The position numbers were made by a program, and so were the translations under genes. Under the pieces are notes generated by a model. It did no database searches and was not told the origin of the DNA. It worked only from the letters and a program-made list of their open reading frames with translations. Source: Candidatus Bathyarchaeia archaeon (GTDB lineage Archaea > Thermoproteota > Bathyarchaeia > Bathyarchaeales > Bathycorpusculaceae). From it: a stretch of DNA of 64,000 nt. The stretch lies in NCBI GenBank assembly GCA_038880555.1, contig JAVZRN010000003.1, positions 1 to 64,000 of the forward strand. The letters run 5' to 3'. Every line of letters starts with the position of its first letter. Position 1 is the first letter of the stretch. Shown piece after piece: positions 17,240 through 25,495 of the stretch.

Positions 17240-18505
17240 ATGGCCGAAGATGGTTTTTTGCCGCGTTATTTGGATGCACTTTCTAAAATTGGCCGTTTAA
17301 AAATGTCTTTTGCAGAAAGCTTCAGGAACATATATCTAGCTTATTGGCACGTTTTTAATGGAGTAAGCGACGGTGTTCCAAGTTTTGCTGTAGCGGACGG
17401 CAGTAGAGCTTCCACGGTCTTTAGGGGTGGAGTTAGGGCTATTTGTATAAGGGCACTTGCAAACGTGTATGATGGTAAAAACCTCGTCGACAGTTTTATA
17501 GAGGTCGACATCAAAGTGGGCCACAGGCTTAGGAAAGGCTCTTTTTACATGAAAAGCCTCGAGCTAAAGTGTTTGAAAAAGGCTCTAGAAAATTATCCAA
17601 ATGTTGCTTTTGCTATTTGTGACGGGGATTTATACCCTGCAATACACCCTGTCATGGTAAGGCTGACGAACCAAGAAGTTGAAGCTTATGTCGAATATTT
17701 GACCGCCTTTTACGATCTCTATGAGTTTGCCAAAAAACATAATATTTTGCTCATAGGGGTCACGAAGGACAGCTTTGTAAATTATCTTAGAGCGAGAATT
17801 ATCGCAACACAGATCTCGCTTGAAGATGAGAAGCTAGGTCAAGCCCTCGGGCGGGAGCGGAGCATTAAGAGAATTGAAAGAAGGCTTGCGGGTTTTAAAG
17901 AGAAGACGGATATCGTCCAGCGATACCTAAATGAAGCCTCTAAAGCGACATCAGATGAGGAGATATATGATGAATGCGCTTCAGATCCGGGCTTTACGAA
18001 GCCTATGGTTTTGGCCCCACAGCCCATCTATTTAAGCGAAGAGATAAAGGCTGGGACAAAAAGCTGGCGCGGTTCAAAGATAAGAAAACGTCTTCAGTCA
18101 GCAGAGTCGCCTCTTTGCGATGTTTCACAAGCCCTTGACAAGATTTACGATTTACCTCCGGTTGTTTTGTCCTACTGGAGGCCATGGCATAGAATTGGAG
18201 TGTATAGGGTTGACGTTGGAGGGTGGAGTCTGGGTGTGAACATACGTTGGGATGACGTTGAAAGCGACTATTTCTTACCTCAAGAAAATTATGACGCTTG
18301 TGAGAAGATCTTCTCGATCCTCAACGGATTAAGCCCTGAACCCTTCACCATTAAGCCCCTTTTGGACGCGGATGACCTTGTAAGGTTCAGTGCAAAAACG
18401 TATAAGGAGTGTTATGAGCCCCTCCTAATAGAGGCCATGCGAAAAGCTGGATTTAAAGCACTTTTAACTAAACGGGATATTAGAGAATTAATGGTGAGAA
18501 TGTAA
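17240..18505 (+). CDS. nurA: NurA 5'-3' nuclease
   Basis: 421 residues with the NurA fold. The metal-binding region starts SFAVADGSRAS near residue 50 and continues with AICDGDLYPAI near residue 128; a third acidic cluster is near EVDIKVGH. NurA works with HerA, Mre11 and Rad50 in archaeal DNA end resection to make 3' single strands for RadA. The stop overlaps the herA start by one base, and the four genes follow without gaps. GTG/ATG choices upstream are limited; ATG 17240 has a GGGG-rich Shine-Dalgarno region. Confidence 0.88.
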   Translation: MAEDGFLPRYLDALSKIGRLKMSFAESFRNIYLAYWHVFNGVSDGVPSFAVADGSRASTVFRGGVRAICIRALANVYDGKNLVDSFIEVDIKVGHRLRKGSFYMKSLELKCLKKALENYPNVAFAICDGDLYPAIHPVMVRLTNQEVEAYVEYLTAFYDLYEFAKKHNILLIGVTKDSFVNYLRARIIATQISLEDEKLGQALGRERSIKRIERRLAGFKEKTDIVQRYLNEASKATSDEEIYDECASDPGFTKPMVLAPQPIYLSEEIKAGTKSWRGSKIRKRLQSAESPLCDVSQALDKIYDLPPVVLSYWRPWHRIGVYRVDVGGWSLGVNIRWDDVESDYFLPQENYDACEKIFSILNGLSPEPFTIKPLLDADDLVRFSAKTYKECYEPLLIEAMRKAGFKALLTKRDIRELMVRM

Positions 18506-20037
18506 TGTCGGCACAAAAACAAGTTGGCACGGTCCTTGACGGAGCATCTCCGCTTGAATTCCCCTTTAAGGTGGCAAAGGACGAAACAATACCCCTCCAC
18601 GAATACGTAACAGTGGATGTTGGTAAAAGGAAGGTTTTAGCAGAAGTCGTCGGAGTAGGCGCCAGAAACCCGCTTGTAAGAGAAAGGATAGCTGAGCTCG
18701 GAATAAGCGGTTTAGAAAGGTTCGGTTATGAAGTAGCCGTCGCCGAAGTTCTAGGATATCTTGAGGAAGGCAAAGTTTTAAGGCCTAAATATGCGCCGAA
18801 GCCTAATACTCCGGTTTATTTAGCCGACAGCCAAACCCTTCAAGCCTTTTACGGAGGTGACGAGAGACGAATTCCGATTTTCATTGGATCCCTCCTTCAC
18901 AGGGATGACGTTTCAGTTCCAATTCATCTGCAGGATCTTTCATTTCACCTCGGCATCTTCGCCCAAACGAGGGGTGGCAAATCATACCTGGCCGGCGCAA
19001 TAATTGAGAAAATACTGGAAAACACAAACTTTCCAGTTATCGTGGTAGATATTCACGGCGACTACATTATGATGGATAGAGCGTCTGCCAACGACAAGAA
19101 ACACGACAAATTTAATGTCGTCGTTTATTATCCGCCTAAAGCCCCTAGAGTAGGTGGCGTCACGGCTGAGGTTAAAGAACTTAAGATTAGCCCAAAACAA
19201 ATGGGTTTTGAAGCCTTCTTCGAACTTTTAGGAGGACTTGGAGAGCTTCAAACCATCAGATTAAGGAACATTATCAAGGATTTAGCAAATCAGAGTAAGC
19301 CATTTAGCCTTAAAGATGTAGTGTCACGAATAAAGGAAATACTCGAAACTGAAGAAAATCTGTCAGCTGAAGAAAGAAAGCGGCTATCTTCGATTCTCAT
19401 GAGGCTTGAGGACTTAGGCGAAGAAATAGAATTACCTGCAGAAGAAACATCCGTTAGGGAGTTTTTGAGGCCGAAAACGCTCAGCGTAATATGTTTAAGA
19501 GGCTTAAGGTCGAGAATCCAAGACGCATATACAGGTCTAATTGTGGATCTGATTTTCAGAAATCAAGTTGCAAATTTCGGCGAATTAAAAAAGGCCCCTC
19601 CGACTTTTGTCTTCATAGAAGAAGCTCATAGGGTGGCGGCTAAAGAGGGCGGTAAATACGCTTCAAAAATAATATCTACCGCTATCAGAGAAGGGGCGAA
19701 GTTCGGCCTATTCCTTGCTTTGATTAGTCAGAGGCCTAGAAACATTAACCCGGATATTATGGCAAACATTGGAAACTACGCTGTTTTGCGCATCACGAAC
19801 ATGCAGGATCAAAACATGATTGAAAGCGCCAGCGAAAGCTTTAGCCACAGGCTTGTCGAAGACCTTCCAGCTCTCAACCAAGGAGAGGCTGTCTTAGTTG
19901 GCCCCTTTGTGCCTCTACCGGCCATAGTTAAGGTTTCTAGGAGAGAAACGGTCCATTATGGGGTAACACCGGATTTGGCCGCTATAAATAGTAAGTTATC
20001 AGAGATGATTAAGGAGGCCGTTTCTGAAAAATGGTAA
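18505..20037 (+). CDS. herA: HerA DNA translocase/helicase
   Basis: 510 residues: an N-terminal HAS barrel, then the HerA/FtsK ATPase domain with Walker A FAQTRGGKSYLAGAIIEK near residue 155 and Walker B TFVFIEEAHRVAAKEGG near residue 370, plus the arginine-finger region SQRPRNINPDIMAN. It forms a hexameric ring that drives DNA through NurA. Start overlaps nurA and the stop overlaps mre11, the classic archaeal gene order. Confidence 0.93.
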   Translation: MSAQKQVGTVLDGASPLEFPFKVAKDETIPLHEYVTVDVGKRKVLAEVVGVGARNPLVRERIAELGISGLERFGYEVAVAEVLGYLEEGKVLRPKYAPKPNTPVYLADSQTLQAFYGGDERRIPIFIGSLLHRDDVSVPIHLQDLSFHLGIFAQTRGGKSYLAGAIIEKILENTNFPVIVVDIHGDYIMMDRASANDKKHDKFNVVVYYPPKAPRVGGVTAEVKELKISPKQMGFEAFFELLGGLGELQTIRLRNIIKDLANQSKPFSLKDVVSRIKEILETEENLSAEERKRLSSILMRLEDLGEEIELPAEETSVREFLRPKTLSVICLRGLRSRIQDAYTGLIVDLIFRNQVANFGELKKAPPTFVFIEEAHRVAAKEGGKYASKIISTAIREGAKFGLFLALISQRPRNINPDIMANIGNYAVLRITNMQDQNMIESASESFSHRLVEDLPALNQGEAVLVGPFVPLPAIVKVSRRETVHYGVTPDLAAINSKLSEMIKEAVSEKW

Positions 20038-21302
20038 AGCTTGGAGTTTTTGCAGATACTCATGTTGGCAGGTCTATACCAAACGTTATAAGCGAGCATA
20101 GACGTCAAGCTTTTAGACACGCTTTCTCCCAAGCCGTAAACATTTTCATCAAAGAAAGAGTCGAGTATGTTATTCACGCTGGCGACTTGTTTGAGAGAAG
20201 AAGCATGACGCCATCTGACTCGCTTTTCGTTAAAGAGGAGCTCCAGAGGCTGGTAGACTCGCTTGGCGAGAAAGTGAAGATAATATTAGTTAGAGGAAAC
20301 CACGATGGGACACCTGAAAATAACGCCCTCAATTATGTGGAGCATCCTCTGGCAAGGTACCTAAAAATTGTCGGCGAGAAAATCCTTAAAGGAGACCCAG
20401 AATCATTCGAAGAGGGAGACTTTGCGATTATCGGTTTCGGTTATACTCCGTATGTGTCAACAAAGCTGGCTGAGTTGAAAGATATTCTAAAGGGCAGTTT
20501 TGAAAAATTAGGAGCACGCCATAAAATCTTTTTAGCCCACATGTTTGTAGAAGGACAGGAGATACCGCCTAACGTTCCCGAGTATCAAATAGCCACCATA
20601 AGCTTGATGAAAGATTTGGGTGCAACCTTAATTATTGCGGGCCACTATCACAAGTATCTACCACTAAGAGAAAGGGATGGAGTTTTTCTTCTGTGTCCTG
20701 GCGCAACGGAAGCGATAGATCTCTCAGATGAGGGCCCCTTTGGAGTTTGCATTTTGAAGTTAAACGATAAAGTGGAATGTAATTTCGTTCCATTAAAGCC
20801 TCTACACAAGATAAAAAGTGAAACCATCGATAGTAAAGGAGCAGCCCAAAAGCCAAACTGGTTCGTGGAGAAAGCCATAGAAGCTGCAAACAAGTTTTCA
20901 AAAGAAATCCAAAGCGAGGAGATCGAGGGTATATTCAGAATCGCACTACGTGGAGTAGTTGATGGAAGCCGGTTTGACCTAGAAGCAGACATTGAAGCCC
21001 AAATGCAAGAAATACGTAGAAACAATCCAAAGCTTCTCCACGTTGAAATTGATAATGGATTAAGTGAACTATCGTCTGGAGTGATAAGTGTTCCAGAGCA
21101 CATGAGCAGAGACGAGTTTCTCCGAGAAGTGTTCAGTGTTCTAGGCGAAAAGGGATTGGCCCAAGCCCTTAGCCTAGCTGAAGAGGTGCGAATGGCCCTA
21201 GAAGAAAAAGCAAGCTCACAGACAGGCCTGTTGAAGGAGTCAGATAGAAGGCCCTTTATTGAAAAGTGGCTGAAAATTCTGGAGGACCTAGATGTATGCT
21301 AA
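20031..21302 (+). CDS. mre11: Mre11 nuclease
   Basis: 423 residues with the calcineurin-like phosphoesterase motifs in order: FADTHVGRS (residue 7), IHAGDLFERRS (near 47), VRGNHDGTPE (near 86), LAHMFVEG (near 168) and IAGHYHKY (near 202). The manganese-dependent nuclease partners Rad50 at double-strand breaks. A coiled capping region and a C-terminal Rad50-binding helix follow. It overlaps herA by 7 bases and rad50 by 7 bases. Confidence 0.93.
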   Translation: MVKLGVFADTHVGRSIPNVISEHRRQAFRHAFSQAVNIFIKERVEYVIHAGDLFERRSMTPSDSLFVKEELQRLVDSLGEKVKIILVRGNHDGTPENNALNYVEHPLARYLKIVGEKILKGDPESFEEGDFAIIGFGYTPYVSTKLAELKDILKGSFEKLGARHKIFLAHMFVEGQEIPPNVPEYQIATISLMKDLGATLIIAGHYHKYLPLRERDGVFLLCPGATEAIDLSDEGPFGVCILKLNDKVECNFVPLKPLHKIKSETIDSKGAAQKPNWFVEKAIEAANKFSKEIQSEEIEGIFRIALRGVVDGSRFDLEADIEAQMQEIRRNNPKLLHVEIDNGLSELSSGVISVPEHMSRDEFLREVFSVLGEKGLAQALSLAEEVRMALEEKASSQTGLLKESDRRPFIEKWLKILEDLDVC

Positions 21303-23620
21303 TTGAACGGCTTGAACTGCGGAATTTTGAGGGATATAAACAGGCCGAAATAGACTTTACAAAAGGCTTAAACATCATTACTGGGCGAAACTCCACGGGA
21401 AAAACAACGATCCTCGAAGCGATACTCTTTGCCCTCTACGGCGGGGGACCGGGCCTCGAGAAAAAACTCCTTGTTTCAAGACTTCAAGGCAGTGCTGGCT
21501 TAATGTCTGTAAAGATAACGGCGAACATGCAAGGAAAACGTGTCGAAATAATAAGAGAAGGCAGGCTCGTTGGAAAGGAGGATGAGTCTAAAAGGTTCAG
21601 AACCGAAAGGCTTGACTTAATGGTTGACGGCAAGACTGTGCCAATTCACGGCGAAGAAGAACTTAATAAAAAAATTAGCGAGCTTACCGGCATGGGCGTC
21701 AAGATGTTTACAACCCTCATTTATTCACGGCAAGGTGAACTCACAAGCATACTTGAGCCTAAAAAGGAAGACATGGACCTTATTCTCGGAATATCCATCA
21801 TGAAGGAGCTCACCGAACAACTTGACTCGGCCAAGAAATCCCTCGAGAAATATGAGGGAAGAGACGCAAAAACCGTGCTCGATATGTATTTGCAGCAGCT
21901 TCCCAAAACAATGAGCCAAATAGATCAGCTTGCAGGGCAAGTAAATAGGCTTTCACGCGAGGTGGAAGAACTAGAAGAGGTGGTGACCAAAGCGAAATCA
22001 AAAGAGCTGCTGGAGCTAATTGGGAATATTGAAAAAAGAGACAGCATACTTCGGAAAATGCAGGAAAAGGAAACGGCAATAATTAGCATATTAGCGGGAA
22101 GAGGTGTCAAAAGCATAGAAGAGCTCAACGAACTTACCAAACATGTAATTCAAAAAGGAGAAGAGCTTAAATCAGAACTACAGCAGCTAATCGAAGAGGA
22201 AAAAGGAATTGAAAATATTTTTAATGATTTGAGTTCAAAGCTTAATAAAATTGAAGCTTTCTTAAAAAGTCAAAACGTCTCGTCACTACGGGAGCTGGAG
22301 CAACAGATAGCATCTCTAAAAAACGAATGCCAACAATTAAATGGCAAATTGAGGGAGGAGGAAGGAAGGCTAACTGACATAGAAAATACAAGAAACCAAT
22401 TAAATGGAAAATACGCAACACTGACTGAAGAGGTAAAATCCCACGAGGACCTCTTATCGAAAGGCCTTGCAAACTGCCCAACATGCGGACAAGAAATAGA
22501 TCCAACGGTGCTCGAACAAATCATAGAAGATAAAAAGGAGCTGATGGGTCAGCTAGCTCAAAGATTGCAGGAAGTAGATAGAGAATACCAGAATAGAAGG
22601 GAAACCGTTCAACGCCTTCGACAATCACTTACTGAAAGGTCGTTAAGACTAAATCAGTCCCAAAAAATACACGATGAAATAACCACAATTCTTGATGGAA
22701 AAACCATTGAAGAGCTAGAAAAGAGTAAGGCCGCAGCGGAAAAGGATCTCAATGGAATCCGAGAAACGATTAAAGAGCAAAATGAAAAATTGGCTAAATT
22801 ACTGCTGGAGAAGGAAGCTCTTGAAAAAGACAAAAATACTGTGAACACGATGATTGAAGAAAGAAGAAGCCTTGAACAGGAACTTTCAGAAAGTTATAAA
22901 ATCATTCAAGAGAACTTACGAGTTTTAGGTCTTCCATTTCAGCCTGAAGACGCTGACCTAAAGGCCAAGATAGCTGAACATCTCCCCCTAAGCCTCGAAG
23001 AACTCTCTAAAAAGGAGGAAGAACTTGAACAGAAAAAAGACGATCTTAAACGGTTGACGTCAACCCTTGATGGCTTGCAGAAAGAAGAAAGAGAGATGAA
23101 AGAGAAGGTTGCCCTACTTCAAAAAAGACTTAGTAAAGTTAAGATTTGCGATGAACTGCTAGCGAAGATAAAGGGCGGAATAGAAAGCCAGAGAGAAAGG
23201 AGGCTAAGACGAATAGCAGACGAGGCCTTAAGGATTTATGAAACTCTTACAGACCAACGAATTTATAAGGCCTTCAGAATAAACAGAGATGACTATACGG
23301 TTGAAGTTTTTCCATCGAGACTTGAAGGATATATTCCCGCAAAAAGGACTGGTGGAGGTCACCAAACATTAATTGCGTTAGCGTTTAGGATAGCCCTACT
23401 GCATGTGTTAAATCAGCGCAGCCTCCTAATTTTAGACGAGCCTACCTACGGAGTTGACTCTGAAAACCTCCCACAACTCATGAGCTATTTCTCCGAAGCC
23501 GCCAAGAAACTGGGCCAAACGATCCTCGTAACACATTATGGACTAGGGGAAGAGGAAGCCGCAAACATAATTAAGGTCGGTATCGCCCCAGATGGATCTT
23601 CGACAGCGAGTAAAACCTAA
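21296..23620 (+). CDS. rad50: Rad50 SMC-like ATPase
   Basis: 774 residues from ATG 21296 (an upstream frame to 21266 would lie within mre11). Walker A is GRNSTGKTTILEAI (near residue 31), the zinc hook is CPTCGQEID (near 394) between long coiled coils, the signature motif is RTGGGHQTLIALAFR (near 685) and Walker B is LLILDEPTYGVDS (near 710). This is about 100 residues shorter than the well-known hyperthermophile Rad50 proteins, mainly in the coiled coils. Last gene of the resection operon. Confidence 0.94.
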   Translation: MLIERLELRNFEGYKQAEIDFTKGLNIITGRNSTGKTTILEAILFALYGGGPGLEKKLLVSRLQGSAGLMSVKITANMQGKRVEIIREGRLVGKEDESKRFRTERLDLMVDGKTVPIHGEEELNKKISELTGMGVKMFTTLIYSRQGELTSILEPKKEDMDLILGISIMKELTEQLDSAKKSLEKYEGRDAKTVLDMYLQQLPKTMSQIDQLAGQVNRLSREVEELEEVVTKAKSKELLELIGNIEKRDSILRKMQEKETAIISILAGRGVKSIEELNELTKHVIQKGEELKSELQQLIEEEKGIENIFNDLSSKLNKIEAFLKSQNVSSLRELEQQIASLKNECQQLNGKLREEEGRLTDIENTRNQLNGKYATLTEEVKSHEDLLSKGLANCPTCGQEIDPTVLEQIIEDKKELMGQLAQRLQEVDREYQNRRETVQRLRQSLTERSLRLNQSQKIHDEITTILDGKTIEELEKSKAAAEKDLNGIRETIKEQNEKLAKLLLEKEALEKDKNTVNTMIEERRSLEQELSESYKIIQENLRVLGLPFQPEDADLKAKIAEHLPLSLEELSKKEEELEQKKDDLKRLTSTLDGLQKEEREMKEKVALLQKRLSKVKICDELLAKIKGGIESQRERRLRRIADEALRIYETLTDQRIYKAFRINRDDYTVEVFPSRLEGYIPAKRTGGGHQTLIALAFRIALLHVLNQRSLLILDEPTYGVDSENLPQLMSYFSEAAKKLGQTILVTHYGLGEEEAANIIKVGIAPDGSSTASKT

Positions 23621-23777
23621 AATTTTCGTTGCCTTCTACAACGTCGTTCCTAACTCTTGAATTTTTGAGAAGCGCCCTGGTGGTTTGATCGCATCTAAAT
23701 ATGCTTTCTTTAGATTGTTTTCGCCTCTATATTATTGCTCCATAATGGTTATTGGTTTTACTGTTTGAATTGTTGTT

Positions 23778-24239
23778 ATGCATCCGGTTCGCAAGTCGGT
23801 GGAGTTAACGACCTTATTTATCATGCTTTTATTTATGCTTGTTCAGTTGGCGTTGGCTGCTACGGAAACTTTTGGAGTGCATGGCGGGGAAGAAGCCACA
23901 AGAGTTTTGAAGCTTAGAGTTGATGATCACGTTGTAATAACTATCTCGGTTACTGGAGGGGATAATGCGATACGCTTTTATTTTTCTTTTCCGAATGGAA
24001 CGGTTCGTGATTTTGGGGATGTAGGTTATTTCCGCTACTCTTTTGTTTGCGATTTGGAGGGCGATTATGTTTTGCGCTTCTCCAACACTGGCTCCCAGCA
24101 AGATAACATCGTCGCCCTGAATTATGAAGTTGAGCATTACATCTTTGGAGTCCCACAGATGCTCTTCCTCACGGTTGTGATTGCTGTTGTATGCGTGGCT
24201 ATGGTTGCCGCCTTTATCCTAATGGGTAAGCCTCGCTAA
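23778..24239 (+). CDS. GOLD-domain-like single-pass membrane protein
   Basis: 153 residues: a signal-type hydrophobic segment (TTLFIMLLFMLVQLALA), a beta-rich ectodomain of about 90 residues (VTGGDNAIRFYFSFPNG, GDYVLRFSNTGS) and a C-terminal membrane helix (MLFLTVVIAVVCVAMVAAFI) with a short basic tail. This layout matches p24/emp24 proteins, and archaeal proteins of this shape are often annotated emp24/gp25L/p24-like. Homology is a judgement from layout and strand pattern. The cargo is unknown; it stands alone, 157 bp after rad50. Confidence 0.55.
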   Translation: MHPVRKSVELTTLFIMLLFMLVQLALAATETFGVHGGEEATRVLKLRVDDHVVITISVTGGDNAIRFYFSFPNGTVRDFGDVGYFRYSFVCDLEGDYVLRFSNTGSQQDNIVALNYEVEHYIFGVPQMLFLTVVIAVVCVAMVAAFILMGKPR

Positions 24240-24270
24240 GATGAAAACTAAGATTTCAAATCCTTGCACT

Positions 24271-24504
24271 TTATTCTATTGGAATTGTTTCCCAGGCGCC
24301 TCCTCGCCTTCTTGGAAACCTGATCCTTATTTGGCCTTCCCTAAATTCTACCTTGATGTCCTCTTTTTTAACATCCTTTGGAATCCTTAAAGTCATGATT
24401 ACCTCGTCAGCCGTCTTATCCACATCCAACAAGCCAAACTCCCACCACTCAGGATGCCAAAAACCAAAGCCAAAAGGTCCAAACCTATAATAATGATGGG
24501 GCAA
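24271..24504 (-). CDS. Short Hsp20/alpha-crystallin-like protein
   Basis: 77 residues: an aromatic-rich N-terminus (YYRFGPFGFGFWHPEWWEFG) followed by a short Hsp20/p23-like beta sandwich (DEVIMTLRIPKDVKKEDIKV, QIRIRFPRRRGGAWETIPIE). It is much shorter than usual Hsp20 proteins and lacks the C-terminal I-x-I tail, apart from the terminal TIPIE. TTG 24504 is favoured by GAGGTGAT just upstream. Likely a small chaperone-like domain. Confidence 0.6.
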   Translation of the reverse strand: MPHHYYRFGPFGFGFWHPEWWEFGLLDVDKTADEVIMTLRIPKDVKKEDIKVEFREGQIRIRFPRRRGGAWETIPIE

Positions 24505-24606
24505 GCCATCATCACCTCAAAAGAACAAAAAATAATGAAGAATAAAAACTTCCTGCTCAAAAATTGGAGCATTTAAAAGTGAAAATTAGGTAACGAAAGA
24601 TCGCCT

Positions 24607-25004
24607 TTACTGTTTAAGTTTCATGTTAAGCGTTGGCGCCAATATGGCTGTGGCAAAATGCTCTAATCTAATTCTCTCTAACGGGTCCGCTATCTCTTTA
24701 AATTTAAACTTGCATCGATCAACATAATTGGAAATTTGCTCTTCGCTTGCAAAGCCATAATTCTGCATCAGAGCCTTCCTAAACTGGCTTCCCTAATATT
24801 CCCTCTCTTATGATCTCCCAACAAACGTCTACGAAGGTTTTTAGTTCTTCCAACATAAATTATTTCATCCCGTTCATTAAAAATCACGTAAACTCCGGGC
24901 TCATTGGGAACCTCGCTTGAAACAACGTTTCTAAAATTAAAGCTTCTGCCACCTAAAAGCTCCTTAACCTTTCCAACATACTCTAACGCAATACCCTCAA
25001 TCAA
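24607..25004 (-). pseudogene. GIY-YIG domain nuclease, interrupted by one frameshift
   Basis: The first frame (25004-24768) encodes the GIY-YIG start: PGVYVIFNERDEIIYVGRTK then NLRRRLLGDHKRGNI, and stops. In the next frame the C-terminal half continues cleanly (QFRKALMQNYGFASEE, then DPLERIRLEHFATAILAPTL) to a TAA at 24607. Adding one base in the CCC run at 24790-24792 (GGG on the coding strand) joins the halves as ...NIRGSQFRKAL..., giving 132 residues; the span is 3n+2, as one missing base predicts. Probably a sequencing error or recent loss. Confidence 0.75.
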
Positions 25005-25127
25005 CTTACCAGCTCCAAAGTAAAAAATGAAGGTTACGATAAAAGAATATCGTTAACCATGGACTTTTATGTTAATGCTTTTTCTCCATATTATACGATT
25101 GTCATGTATGAAAAACTAAGGCTTTTA

Positions 25128-25361
25128 TCAGCGCTTCAACAGCGATATAAAAGCTACCGCTATGAATGCCAAGCCGGCCAAGAAAAGGCTGCCAGTAATA
25201 AGCCAGACCACGACAGCGATTATGGCGGCGGGAAGGATGAAGAGCAGAATTTTGACAACTAAAATAATGATGACAATTCCTATAATGAGCAGCAACAAAA
25301 GCAATGCCAACTCATATATAGAAGGAAGCTGAAACGGTAATTCAAACAAGTAATTCACCAA
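25128..25361 (-). CDS. Small membrane protein, two helices
   Basis: 77 residues, almost entirely hydrophobic: helix one ELALLLLLLIIGIVIIILVV, helix two beginning AAIIAVVVWLITGSLFLAGL, ending with a basic SLLKR tail. No family recognised. An opposite-strand frame (25059-25262) overlaps it but encodes a low-quality polar peptide and is treated as a shadow. Confidence 0.55.
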   Translation of the reverse strand: MVNYLFELPFQLPSIYELALLLLLLIIGIVIIILVVKILLFILPAAIIAVVVWLITGSLFLAGLAFIAVAFISLLKR

Positions 25362-25495
25362 TCCATTTCCTCGATTTATCTGTTTAAGTATTTAACAAGA
25401 CTTTGCTTATAGCTTATTCCAAAGAAACTGATGCTTTACCGAATCAATTAAGCGACGAGTTTGAGTGCCCATAAACAGCATCTTCAAAAATGTAA

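Noticed and set aside
25059-25262. 67-residue plus-strand frame over the small membrane protein
   Set aside because: Polar, low-quality translation antisense to a clean two-helix membrane protein; treated as a shadow.
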